A stretch of 64,000 nt of DNA, from the NCBI RefSeq assembly GCF_014201615.1, contig NZ_JACHEU010000004.1, forward strand, positions 124,001 through 188,000, read 5' to 3'. This stretch comes from Aquamicrobium lusatiense. GTDB taxonomy: Bacteria > Pseudomonadota > Alphaproteobacteria > Rhizobiales > Rhizobiaceae. Each line of letters begins with the position of its first letter. Positions within the stretch are counted from its first letter, which is position 1. Shown piece by piece: positions 46,873 to 55,090 of this stretch. Below the pieces are notes generated by a model that did no database searches, was not told the origin of the DNA, and saw only the letters and a list, made by a program, of their open reading frames with translations. The translations under genes were made by a program, and so were the position numbers.

Positions 46873-47862
46873 ATGGCGAGTGTGAGCGCATATCGGTCAG
46901 GACATGAGGTTCGCACCGTCGCGGTGATCGGATGTGGCCTCATTGGCGGCATGTGGGCGGCTTTCTTCCTGCATCGCGGGCTGGATGTGCGTGCATGGGA
47001 CCCTGCGCCGGATGGAGAAGAGCGACTGGCGGCTTTCGTCGAAGCGGGGCTGGGTGATCTCGATGCGGTCGGCCCGTCTGGCCGTGAGCGCGGCCGGCTG
47101 ATCTGGTGTGCCACGATCGCGGAGGCAGTCGAGGGCGCGGATTACGTTCAGGAAAACGCACCGGAAAAACTGCCGCTCAAGCAGGCGCTGCTGGACGAAA
47201 TCGATGCCGCAGTTCCCGCCGATGTCGTCATCGGATCGAGCACTTCTTCTTTTCCCGCAAGTCAGTTGCAGGCCGAATGCGCCAATCCGGAGCGCGTCAT
47301 CGTCGCTCATCCCTTCAATCCCCCGCATCTGGTGCCGCTGGTGGAACTGGTGGCGGGCGAGAGAGGGGCGCCTGCGGCAGTCGATGCCGCCTATGCCTTC
47401 TTTGAGGCGATCGGCAAGGTTCCGGTGCGTGTGGCGCGCGAGGCCGTCGGCCATCTCGCCAACCGCATGAGCTCGGCGCTGTGGCGCGAGGCCGTCAACA
47501 TCGTGGCCGAGGGCATCGCCTCGGTTGAGGATGTGGACCGGGCGATCCGATTCGGGCCGGGGCTGCGCTGGGCGGTCGAAGGCCCGCACATGCTCTATCA
47601 TCTGGGCGGCGGCGAGGGCGGGCTTGAGGCCTATCTCGACCATCTCGGCCCCGCGCAGGAGGCAAGATGGGGGACGCTCGGCACGCCGCGCCTCGATGCG
47701 GAGACGAAGCGCAAGCTGGTCGAAGGCATGCAGGCCGAGGTTGCCGGGCGCGCAATGGGCGAACTTACACAGCGCCGTGACCGGCTTTTGATCGCGCTTT
47801 TGCGCCTCATGGCTGAAGACGAAGCCGGGGCCAATGAAAAAACCGGGAAGGGCGCACGATGA
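46873..47862 (+). CDS. 3-hydroxyacyl-CoA dehydrogenase family protein, L-carnitine-dehydrogenase-like
   Basis: 329 residues from ATG 46873 (the frame opens at 46828). Rossmann NAD site TVAVIGCGLIGGMWAAFFLHRG, then GADYVQENAPEKL, IGSSTSSFPAS, VAHPFNPPHLVPLVELV and the helical C-terminal domain with HLANRMSSALWREAVNI and RFGPGLRWAVEGPHML. The last motif and the ENAPE/HPFNPPH pattern fit L-carnitine (3-hydroxy-4-trimethylaminobutyrate) dehydrogenases of rhizobia. It overlaps by ATGA the BKACE-like gene, the usual partner that cleaves the 3-keto product. Other beta-hydroxy acids are possible substrates. Confidence 0.8.
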   Translation: MASVSAYRSGHEVRTVAVIGCGLIGGMWAAFFLHRGLDVRAWDPAPDGEERLAAFVEAGLGDLDAVGPSGRERGRLIWCATIAEAVEGADYVQENAPEKLPLKQALLDEIDAAVPADVVIGSSTSSFPASQLQAECANPERVIVAHPFNPPHLVPLVELVAGERGAPAAVDAAYAFFEAIGKVPVRVAREAVGHLANRMSSALWREAVNIVAEGIASVEDVDRAIRFGPGLRWAVEGPHMLYHLGGGEGGLEAYLDHLGPAQEARWGTLGTPRLDAETKRKLVEGMQAEVAGRAMGELTQRRDRLLIALLRLMAEDEAGANEKTGKGAR

Positions 47863-48641
47863 CCGGCCTTCCGCTCATCATGGTGGCGCCGAACGGCGCG
47901 CGCCGCACCAAAGCCGATCACGCGGCACTGCCGATGACCGTTTCCGAGATTGCCGAGACGGCTGAAGCCTGCTGGAAGGCGGGGGCTGACGCCATCCACG
48001 CCCATGTGCGCGATGAGACCGGCCGGCATGCGCTCGACGCCGATCTCTATCGCCAGCTCATCGGGGCGCTGGCGCAGCGCGTTCCGCAGATGGCCGTGCA
48101 GGTCTCCACCGAGGCGGTCGGCATCTACAGCGCGCCCGAGCAGATGCAGCTTGTGCGCACCTTGCAGCCGCGCGCCATTTCTGCGGCCATTCGTGAACTG
48201 GTTCCCGATGCCGCGAGCGAGGCGGAGGCCGCGCGCTTCTATGGCTGGTGCCGGCAGGAGCAGATCCACGTTCAGCACATTCTCTATGACGATGCCGATG
48301 TGGCGCGGCTGGGCGACCTGATGGCCCGGCAGGTGATCCCGGCCGGTCAGCCTTCGGTCATCTATGTGCTGGGCCGCTATTCGGCTAACCAGCAGAGCGA
48401 GCCCGGCGATCTCGATGCGTTCCTGCGCGCGGCCACGGACCTGCCGCAATCGCCCGACTGGATGGTGTGTGCCTTCGGCCGCAGCGAGACGGATTGCCTT
48501 GAGGCTGCGATGCGAGCCGGCGGCAAGGTGCGTGTGGGTTTTGAGAACAGCCTGTGGAATGCGGACGGCAACCTCGCCGCTTCCAATGAGGAGCGCGTCG
48601 CCGAAATCGCCGCCCGCGCCCATCTCCTTGGCCTTGGGTGA
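47859..48641 (+). CDS. BKACE family beta-keto acid cleavage enzyme
   Basis: 260 residues. Zn-dependent TIM barrel of the 3-keto-5-aminohexanoate cleavage (DUF849) family: zinc motif in AIHAHVRDETGRH, QVSTEAVG, and RVGFENSLWNADG near the end. BKACE enzymes transfer the acetyl unit of a beta-keto acid to a CoA thioester, releasing acetoacetate. Paired with a carnitine-dehydrogenase-like enzyme it would use 3-dehydrocarnitine or an analogue and lead to betainyl-CoA. It is somewhat shorter than most family members. Substrate not provable from sequence. Confidence 0.8.
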   Translation: MTGLPLIMVAPNGARRTKADHAALPMTVSEIAETAEACWKAGADAIHAHVRDETGRHALDADLYRQLIGALAQRVPQMAVQVSTEAVGIYSAPEQMQLVRTLQPRAISAAIRELVPDAASEAEAARFYGWCRQEQIHVQHILYDDADVARLGDLMARQVIPAGQPSVIYVLGRYSANQQSEPGDLDAFLRAATDLPQSPDWMVCAFGRSETDCLEAAMRAGGKVRVGFENSLWNADGNLAASNEERVAEIAARAHLLGLG

Positions 48642-48646
48642 CGAAA

Positions 48647-49546
48647 ATGTCGGAAACGCCCTACCGTGTCTTCAATGTCCGGCTGGCCGAGCGCCGGCTG
48701 CTGACGCCGAACATGGCACGGCTGGTGTTTGCGGGCGCCGATCTGGCTGCCATGACGACGCTTGCACCGGACCAGCGCATCAAGCTGTTCTTTCCGCGTG
48801 AGGATGGAACGCCGTCAGCCCTTCCCGTCAGCCCCGACTATCTGAAGGTCTACAAGGCGCTGCCGCCGCACCAGCGCGCGCCGATGCGCACCTACACGAT
48901 CCGCGCCATCGATCCGGCCCGGCAGCTTCTCACCGTCGATTTCGTCGTCCATGGCGACAACGGACCGGCCTCGCGCTGGGCGATGAGCGCAGAGCCGGGT
49001 GACCGGATTCAGATTACCGGCCCGAACAAGGAATATGACGGTGAGATTGCCGGTTTCGACTGGGAGCCGCCACCGGGGCTGAGCGATCTGCTCATCATCG
49101 GCGACGAGACGGCGCTGCCGGCCATCGCCGGCATTCTGGAACAGATCGCCTTGTGGGAGGTCAAACCTCGGGCGACGGTTCGTGTCGAACTGCCCTGCAT
49201 GGAGGATGCACAGCCGGTTCCGTCGTGGGATGGTCTCGACCTGCGCTGGCTGCCCCGCGACGCAGGCAACCATGGCTATGGCGAGCTGATGGCCGGCGCA
49301 GCACTTGCCGCGGATCTTCCCGGCAGCGCCAGGCGTACGGGCCCGGCACAGCCGGAAGCGGTCGATGTCGACAAGGACACATTATGGGACCGTGCGGCGC
49401 CAGCCGACAACAGCTTCTACGGATGGATCGCCGGTGAAACGGCGGCCGTCAGCCGCATTCGTACGCATTTTCTGGGCGAGCTTGGCATAGACCGCAATCA
49501 GCTCACCATGATGGGCTACTGGCGTTATGGCAAAGCCCATGCATAG
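48647..49546 (+). CDS. Siderophore-interacting-type FAD reductase, third copy, no DUF2218
   Basis: 299 residues from ATG 48647; GTG 48638 overlaps the previous stop and is an alternative. FAD barrel with MRTYTIRAIDPARQLLTVDFVVHGDNGPASRW, NAD(P)H half (LLIIGDETALPAIAGIL, YGWIAGETAAVSRIRTHFL) and the C-terminal MMGYWRYGKAHA. Same family as the proteins at 23144 and 32269 but without the DUF2218 domain. It is embedded in a catabolic operon rather than an uptake operon. It may reduce a ferric chelate or supply electrons to a neighbour. Confidence 0.83.
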   Translation: MSETPYRVFNVRLAERRLLTPNMARLVFAGADLAAMTTLAPDQRIKLFFPREDGTPSALPVSPDYLKVYKALPPHQRAPMRTYTIRAIDPARQLLTVDFVVHGDNGPASRWAMSAEPGDRIQITGPNKEYDGEIAGFDWEPPPGLSDLLIIGDETALPAIAGILEQIALWEVKPRATVRVELPCMEDAQPVPSWDGLDLRWLPRDAGNHGYGELMAGAALAADLPGSARRTGPAQPEAVDVDKDTLWDRAAPADNSFYGWIAGETAAVSRIRTHFLGELGIDRNQLTMMGYWRYGKAHA

Positions 49547-49701
49547 CCATCGCCGCTGCCCCCTCCTGTCCGGCTGTACGCTCACGCAGTCGCCCCGCAC
49601 GCGGCGGGCCGAGCTTTTGCTGCTGTGCGCCCGCATCGGCTATTCGCCGCCTTCTTCCTTCGCCTCCGCATAACTGAAAAACAGAGGAAGGAAGACATCA
49701 C

Positions 49702-51102
49702 ATGACTGACCAGACCATTTCGCGCGCCAATCTGCAGGCCATCGATTCCGCGCATCATCTCCACCCCTTCACCGACCACAAGGAACTGCGTGGCGCCGGC
49801 GCCCGCATGATCGTGCGCTCCGAGGGGCCCTATATCTATGACAGCGAAGGCGCCGAGATTCTGGACGGCATGGCCGGCCTGTGGTGCATCAATGTCGGCT
49901 ATGGCCGCGAGGAACTGGCCCGTGTCGCCTATGACCAGATGAAGGAACTGCCGTTCTACAACTCCTTCTTCCGCTGCACGACGCCGACACCGGTGCTGCT
50001 GGCGGGCAAGCTGGCGGAACTGGCGCCCGACAACGTCAATCAGGTGTTCTACGGCTCGTCCGGTTCGGAAGCCAACGACACGGCCCTCAAGCTGGTGCGC
50101 CATTACTGGGCGCTGGAAGGCAAGCCGTCGAAGCGCATCGTCATTTCGCGGAAGACCGGCTATCACGGCTCCTCCATTGCCGGCGCTTCTCTGTCCGGCA
50201 TGGACGGCATGCACAGCCAGCTTTACGGCGCGGTGCCGGGCATCGTCCATGTCATGCCGCCCTATTCGTTCGAGCTTGCCCTGCCGGGCGAGAGCGAGCA
50301 CGATTTCGGCCTGCGGGCGGCACGTGCCGTCGAAGACGCGATCCTTGAGGCGGGCGCTGAAAACGTCGCCGCCTTCATCGGCGAGCCGGTGCTGGGCGCT
50401 GGCGGCGTGAAGATCCCGCCGGCCAGCTACTGGCCGGAAATCCAGCGCATCTGCGACAAGTACGACGTGCTTCTGATGATCGACGAAGTCATCACCGGCT
50501 ATGGCCGCACCGGCGAATGGTTCGCTTGCAAGACCTTCAACATCAAGCCCGACACCATCACCACGGCCAAGGCGCTGACCTCCGGTTACCAGCCGCTGTC
50601 GGCGCTGCTGGTCGGCGATCGCATCGCTTCCACCCTGATCGAGAAGGGTGGCGAATTCTACCATGGCTATACCTATTCGGGGCATCCGGTGGCCTGCGCC
50701 GTGGCGCTGAAGAATCTGGAGATCATCGAAAAGGAAGGCCTGATCGAGCGCGTGCGCGAGGACACCGGGCCTTATCTCGCCAGGGCGCTGGCCGAGCGCA
50801 TCGGCACGCATCCGATCGTCGGCGAAACCCGCGCCATCGGCCTGATGGCGGCCATCGAGATCGTCAGGGACAAGGGCGATCGCAGCCGCTTCAAGGGCAA
50901 GCATGCGGGCGACAAGGTGCGTGACCTGTCCATCGACAACGGCTTCATGGTGCGCGCGGTCGGCGATACGATCATCATGTCGCCGCCGCTGATCTGGACC
51001 CGCGAGAACATCGACGTGGCCTGCGAGAGGCTGCTGAAAGCGCTCGATGCGGCGGAAATCGAGCTGCGCCGGCTCGAAGCGGAAAGCCCGGCCAGCGAAT
51101 GA
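49702..51102 (+). CDS. Class III omega-aminotransferase (putrescine-pyruvate/SpuC type)
   Basis: 466 residues; GAGGAAGGAAG before the ATG. Fold-type I PLP enzyme with HLHPFTDHKEL, ILDGMAGLWCINVGYGREEL, YGSSGSEANDTALKL, DEVITGYGRTGEWFA and the PLP Lys in TTAKALTSGYQPLSA. The text is close to the SpuC-type putrescine aminotransferases and to beta-alanine/omega-amino acid transaminases. It would oxidise an amine terminus to the aldehyde used by the dehydrogenase at 42853, thereby replacing the absent PuuB oxidase. It follows the carnitine-like operon by 155 nt, so co-transcription is likely. Confidence 0.87.
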   Translation: MTDQTISRANLQAIDSAHHLHPFTDHKELRGAGARMIVRSEGPYIYDSEGAEILDGMAGLWCINVGYGREELARVAYDQMKELPFYNSFFRCTTPTPVLLAGKLAELAPDNVNQVFYGSSGSEANDTALKLVRHYWALEGKPSKRIVISRKTGYHGSSIAGASLSGMDGMHSQLYGAVPGIVHVMPPYSFELALPGESEHDFGLRAARAVEDAILEAGAENVAAFIGEPVLGAGGVKIPPASYWPEIQRICDKYDVLLMIDEVITGYGRTGEWFACKTFNIKPDTITTAKALTSGYQPLSALLVGDRIASTLIEKGGEFYHGYTYSGHPVACAVALKNLEIIEKEGLIERVREDTGPYLARALAERIGTHPIVGETRAIGLMAAIEIVRDKGDRSRFKGKHAGDKVRDLSIDNGFMVRAVGDTIIMSPPLIWTRENIDVACERLLKALDAAEIELRRLEAESPASE

Positions 51103-51221
51103 TGGGAAGAGGGGCCGCAGCGAAGCCGCGTCCCCGCAACCTTGGCCCCCCTGCCTGTCACCGTCCAGCCGCCGGCAGGCATGGTGCGGCCGCTTCCGCA
51201 CAGCTTATTATCTGCTTGATA

Positions 51222-51238
51222 CGCGATCGCAGATCGCA
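51222..51238. promoter_or_regulatory. 17-bp dyad operator, copy 3
   Basis: The same dyad in the reverse sense (minus strand TGCGATC-TGC-GATCGCG), 38 bp before the start at 51277. One end position differs; the ATATATA tail of copies 1 and 2 is missing. Confidence 0.78.
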
Positions 51239-51276
51239 CACACTCATTGCCATAACCTCGAAACCAGAGGCTTTAC

Positions 51277-52425
51277 ATGACCGCCGAACTCCCCTTCACC
51301 CGTGCCGACATCAATCTCGGCAACTGGCGCGAGCGTCCCTATTCCATGTCGACGTTCCAGAACGTCGCGGAATATGTTCCCTCCGCCCAGATCATCAGCG
51401 CCCGCATCGCCGAGACGCCGGTCCGGCCATTCGGTCATTTCGCCGACATTCCCGTTTCCAACGTGGCGGGAAATACGCTGCGGCTGGAGGATTTTCTGGA
51501 GGAAAGCCACAGCGATGCGCTGGTGGTAATGCGCAAGGGCGAGGTCATCGCCGAATGGTACGCGCCTTATGTCGACCCGGCGCGCGCCCATATCGTATTC
51601 TCGATCTCCAAGTCGTTCACGGGCATGCTTGCCGGCGTTCTGGAGGCGGAGGGCAAGCTGTCCTTCGACCAGATGGTGACGGATTTCATCCCCGATGCCG
51701 TCGGTTCGGCCTACGAGGGGCTGACGGTTCGTGATCTCTTCAACATGACGGTGGCGCTCGATTTCGACGAGCTTTATCTGGACGAAGACGGCAGTTTCGA
51801 CCGCTATCGCCGGGCCATGCTGTGGAAGCCGCAGCGCGCCGGTGATCCGACCACGAATTTGCGTGATTTCCTGTGCTCGCTGCCGCGCGCCGCTCACCCA
51901 CACGGCACCCTTCATCGCTATCGCTCGCCGAATTCCGACATGGCCGGTCTGGTGGTCGAGGCGGCCTCCGGCATGCGCTTCGCGGACCTTCTGAGCACGC
52001 GCGTATGGCAGCCGATGGGTGCGCATACGGATGGCTTCATCACCGTCGACAGCGCCGGCAATCCGCGCACGTCGGGCGGCATTTCCGTCACCGCGCGCGA
52101 TCTTGCCCGTCTTGGCGAGTTGCTGCGCGTCGGCGGGCGCGGCGTGCTGCCTGCGGAGTTCGTGGAACGGCTGTGGGCCGGCGGCGACCGCGCCATCTGG
52201 GCGGCGGGCGACCAGTGCTTCCTTTATCCGGGCGGCAGCTATCTTGCCTACTGGTACGAGACCGGAACCGGCGCGCTGGCCGCCATGGGCATTTTCGGCC
52301 AGTTCCTGTGGATCGACCGCGCCTCGGAAACCGTCGTCGTGCGCCAGGCTTCGGAGCCGCTGCCGATCAGCGACGATCTCGACCAGAAAACCATTGCCGC
52401 GCTGAAGGCAATCTGCGCAGCCTGA
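51277..52425 (+). CDS. Serine hydrolase of the class C beta-lactamase family, NylB-like
   Basis: 382 residues, no signal peptide, so probably cytoplasmic. Catalytic SxxK is S109-x-x-K112 (FSISKSF) and the Tyr is Y215 (HRYRSPNSD), nearly the same numbering as S112/K115/Y215 of the 6-aminohexanoate-dimer hydrolase NylB. C-terminal GGISVTARDLARLGELL is also typical. Such enzymes cleave linear amides or esters rather than beta-lactams. It lies directly behind operator copy 3 and ahead of a peptide-type ABC ATPase, suggesting hydrolysis of an imported amide. Natural substrate unknown. Confidence 0.82.
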   Translation: MTAELPFTRADINLGNWRERPYSMSTFQNVAEYVPSAQIISARIAETPVRPFGHFADIPVSNVAGNTLRLEDFLEESHSDALVVMRKGEVIAEWYAPYVDPARAHIVFSISKSFTGMLAGVLEAEGKLSFDQMVTDFIPDAVGSAYEGLTVRDLFNMTVALDFDELYLDEDGSFDRYRRAMLWKPQRAGDPTTNLRDFLCSLPRAAHPHGTLHRYRSPNSDMAGLVVEAASGMRFADLLSTRVWQPMGAHTDGFITVDSAGNPRTSGGISVTARDLARLGELLRVGGRGVLPAEFVERLWAGGDRAIWAAGDQCFLYPGGSYLAYWYETGTGALAAMGIFGQFLWIDRASETVVVRQASEPLPISDDLDQKTIAALKAICAA

Positions 52426-52476
52426 GAACGCGCACCAGCCAGAAAGGGAGGCCGGAAAATTCGCACGCAAACGGGA

Positions 52477-54114
52477 GTGGAAGCGGTGACAGCGGGGACG
52501 GTGCCGGCCATTGCGGCCAGCAAACTTTCAATCAGCGTCGGTACAGAGGGCGCGCTGGTGGTCGACGATGTCGACTTTTCCATCGAGCCCGGCGGCATGC
52601 TGGCGCTGGTGGGCGAGTCCGGATCGGGCAAGACCATGGCCGCGCGCGCCATACTGGGGCTTCTGCCGCATCCGCTCACCGTGGTGCCGGGCAGCAGCAT
52701 CCGCTTTCAGGGCACCGAACTGATCGGCCTTGGCGCGCGGGAACTAAGGGCCGTGCGCGGTGCGCAGATCGGCATGGTCTTTCAGGAGCCGATGGTCTCG
52801 CTGAATCCCTCCATGACCATCGGCGAGCAGATGGCCGAGGGGCTGCGACTGCACCGCAATCTCGGCAAGGCCGAGATCCGTGACTTGTCGCTGGCCATGC
52901 TGGAACGCATCCGCATCCAGAACCCCGAGCGCTGCCTGAACGCCTATCCGAACGAGTTTTCCGGCGGCATGCGCCAGCGCATCATGCTGGCTTCGGTCAT
53001 GCTTCTGAAGCCGAAGCTGCTGATCGCAGACGAGCCCACCACCGCGCTCGACACGCTTGTGCAGCGCGACGTGCTCGACCTGATGGTGGAACTTACGCAG
53101 GAGAACGGCACCGCCGTTCTGCTCATCAGCCATGACCTTGGCATGGTGTCGCATTATGTGCGCGATGTCGTGGTGATGCATCGCGGCAGGATGGTCGAGG
53201 TGGGGCGCAGCGCCGATGTTCTGAAGGCGCCCGCGCATGACTATACGCGCCGTCTCGTCGATGCCCTGCCGCGCCGGCCGGCCATTGCCAGACCCGCCGT
53301 TGACAAGCCCGAGACCATCCTTGAGGTGGACAACATCGTCGTCGAATATCCCGGCCGCCAGACGCTGCTCCAGAAACGCGAGGCCAAGCGCGCCGTGGAC
53401 GGCATCACGCTGACCGTGGCGCGGGGCGAGACGCTGGCGCTGGTCGGCGCTTCGGGGTCGGGCAAGACCACGCTCGGCCGCACCATCGTCGGCCTGCAGG
53501 CCCCGACCGACGGGCGGATGCGCTTTCGTGGCGTGGAGATCGACTATGCCCGCAGCGACAAGGCAAAAGCCCAGCGCAGAGACATTCAGATCATCTTCCA
53601 GGATCCCTATTCGTCGCTCGATCCGCGCCAGACGATCGCCGGGATCATCGGCGAGCCGCTGCTGCTCGAACCGGGCATGACCAAGGCGAAGATCGAGGAA
53701 CGGGTGCGCGAGGTGATGACGGAAGTGGGCCTTCCGCACGAGTTCACGACGCGGCTGCCGCATCAGCTGTCGGGCGGGCAGCGCCAGCGCGTGGCGATTG
53801 CCCGCGCCATCGTGCGCGATCCTGCCTTCGTGGTGGCCGACGAGCCGGTATCGGCGCTGGATATGACGGTGCAGAAGCAGATACTGGAGCTGATCCGCAA
53901 GCTTCAGGAGAAGCGCGGCTTCGCCTGCCTGTTCGTGTCCCATGATCTGGGTGCCGTCGAGCAGGTGGCCGATCGTGTGGCGGTGATGGAAAATGGCCGT
54001 ATCGTCGAGATCGGCGACCGCGACGAGGTGTTCGATCGTCCGAAACACCCCTACACGAAGCGGCTTCTGGAGGCGGCCATGCTGCTCGACCGCAAATTCG
54101 AGGGTGCCGCATAA
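52477..54114 (+). CDS. Fused dipeptide/oligopeptide-type ABC ATPase (DppD-DppF)
   Basis: 545 residues from GTG 52477; GTG 52486 with GGAG 8 nt upstream is equally possible. Two nucleotide-binding domains: GESGSGKTM, SGGMRQRIMLA and LIADEPTTALD (about 45-190), then [23 protein letters not shown] and VVADEPVSALD (about 325-475). Each has the peptide-transporter C-terminal extension (HDYTRRLVDALPRR, KHPYTKRLLEAAM). No permease or binding protein of this family is in the window, so its partners are elsewhere. Codirectional with the NylB-like hydrolase (51 nt gap). Confidence 0.86.
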   Translation: MEAVTAGTVPAIAASKLSISVGTEGALVVDDVDFSIEPGGMLALVGESGSGKTMAARAILGLLPHPLTVVPGSSIRFQGTELIGLGARELRAVRGAQIGMVFQEPMVSLNPSMTIGEQMAEGLRLHRNLGKAEIRDLSLAMLERIRIQNPERCLNAYPNEFSGGMRQRIMLASVMLLKPKLLIADEPTTALDTLVQRDVLDLMVELTQENGTAVLLISHDLGMVSHYVRDVVVMHRGRMVEVGRSADVLKAPAHDYTRRLVDALPRRPAIARPAVDKPETILEVDNIVVEYPGRQTLLQKREAKRAVDGITLTVARGETLALVGASGSGKTTLGRTIVGLQAPTDGRMRFRGVEIDYARSDKAKAQRRDIQIIFQDPYSSLDPRQTIAGIIGEPLLLEPGMTKAKIEERVREVMTEVGLPHEFTTRLPHQLSGGQRQRVAIARAIVRDPAFVVADEPVSALDMTVQKQILELIRKLQEKRGFACLFVSHDLGAVEQVADRVAVMENGRIVEIGDRDEVFDRPKHPYTKRLLEAAMLLDRKFEGAA

Positions 54115-54191
54115 GGCTTTATCGCCCGAGCCGGAATGTCACAGATCGCTGTGCGTCTCTTCGCACGCACAAAGGGCGATCTGAATGATCG

Positions 54192-54240
54192 AGAGCGCAT
54201 CGGACCGAAAACCGGATTTCCCTTTCCGGCCCGATGCTCT
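54192..54240. repeat. Imperfect palindrome, intergenic repeat type
   Basis: AGAGCGCATCGG (54192-54203) is complementary, with a 2-nt bulge, to CCGATGCTCT (54231-54240), and an inner ACCGG/CCGGC pairing follows. The sequence recalls the short palindromic elements (RIME-like) scattered between genes of rhizobia. It also lies where a terminator for the ABC ATPase is expected. Confidence 0.45.
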
Positions 54241-54275
54241 AACAGCCATCCCGTCTGGCAGGCGGAGTGGGTCAT

Positions 54276-55010
54276 ATGGTTGCGGAACGCATCTACGCGA
54301 TTGGCGATGTGCATGGCCGCGCAGACCTTTTGCGCGCGCTCCTCGCCCATATCGGCGGGGAAGCTCCTGACGGGATGGTGATTTTCCTTGGCGATCTGAT
54401 CGACCGGGGGCCGGACAGCCGCGGCGTCCTCGATCTTGTCGCGGCGCACTTGCGTGCGAACCCGGCTTCGCGCCTGCTGCTTGGCAATCATGACTGGTTC
54501 CTGAGGGAATTCCTGCAAGGGTCGCTCGATGCATCGGGCCTTGAATTGTGGGCGGATCGCTATGGCGCGATGGGTGCCCTGCGTTCCTATGGCATTTCCG
54601 ATCCGGCTAGCGACTGGCAGGCGGCGCGCCGGGTCGTGCTGAAACGGCACCCCAGTCATCTGCAACTTCTGGCGGGCGCGGAATATTGCGTCGTCAAAGG
54701 CGATCTGTGTTTCGTGCATGCCGGTCTTCGCCCCGGCGTACCGCTGTCACAGCAGTCGCCAACCGACATGATGTGGATCAAGGAGGACTTCCTCGACCAT
54801 CGCGTGTCCTTCGGGCATCTGGTCGTGCATGGGCATTCGCCGACGCCGTCGGGCCTGCCGGAAATCCATTCCAACCGCATCGCGCTCGACACGCATGCCT
54901 TCAGGTCCGGCCATCTGAGCGCGGCTGCCTTCGATGGTGGGGCGCTGTCGCATTTCCTGCGCACGACCGTTACACCCGATGGCGCTGTCGGCATCGAACA
55001 CCTCGGCTGA
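54276..55010 (+). CDS. Metallophosphoesterase, bacterial Ser/Thr protein phosphatase (PrpA/ApaH-like) type
   Basis: 244 residues from ATG 54276 (GGAG 8 nt upstream; GTG 54267 is less likely). All motifs of the PPP superfamily: GDVHGR (about 11), GDLIDRGP (about 42), GNHD (about 73), HAG in CFVHAGLRPG and HGHSP. A cytoplasmic phosphatase whose substrate may be a phosphoprotein, a dinucleotide or a small phosphoester. It lies 80 nt upstream of a PHO-box-linked ABC importer, so it may act in the same phosphorus context, although the box lies after this gene. Confidence 0.85.
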   Translation: MVAERIYAIGDVHGRADLLRALLAHIGGEAPDGMVIFLGDLIDRGPDSRGVLDLVAAHLRANPASRLLLGNHDWFLREFLQGSLDASGLELWADRYGAMGALRSYGISDPASDWQAARRVVLKRHPSHLQLLAGAEYCVVKGDLCFVHAGLRPGVPLSQQSPTDMMWIKEDFLDHRVSFGHLVVHGHSPTPSGLPEIHSNRIALDTHAFRSGHLSAAAFDGGALSHFLRTTVTPDGAVGIEHLG

Positions 55011-55025
55011 AACCGGCCTCCGGCG

Positions 55026-55043
55026 CTGTCATCGAACTGTTAT
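55026..55043 (+). promoter_or_regulatory. Candidate PHO box upstream of the second importer
   Basis: CTGTCAT-CGAA-CTGTTAT: 13 of 14 heptamer positions match the CTGTCAT direct repeat at 11-bp spacing, the best match in the window. It ends 47 nt before the ATG at 55091. Confidence 0.7.
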
Positions 55044-55090
55044 GAAGGCGGCATATTGCACGCGCAGTTCCTGCAGCGAAGCCTTTGCGT

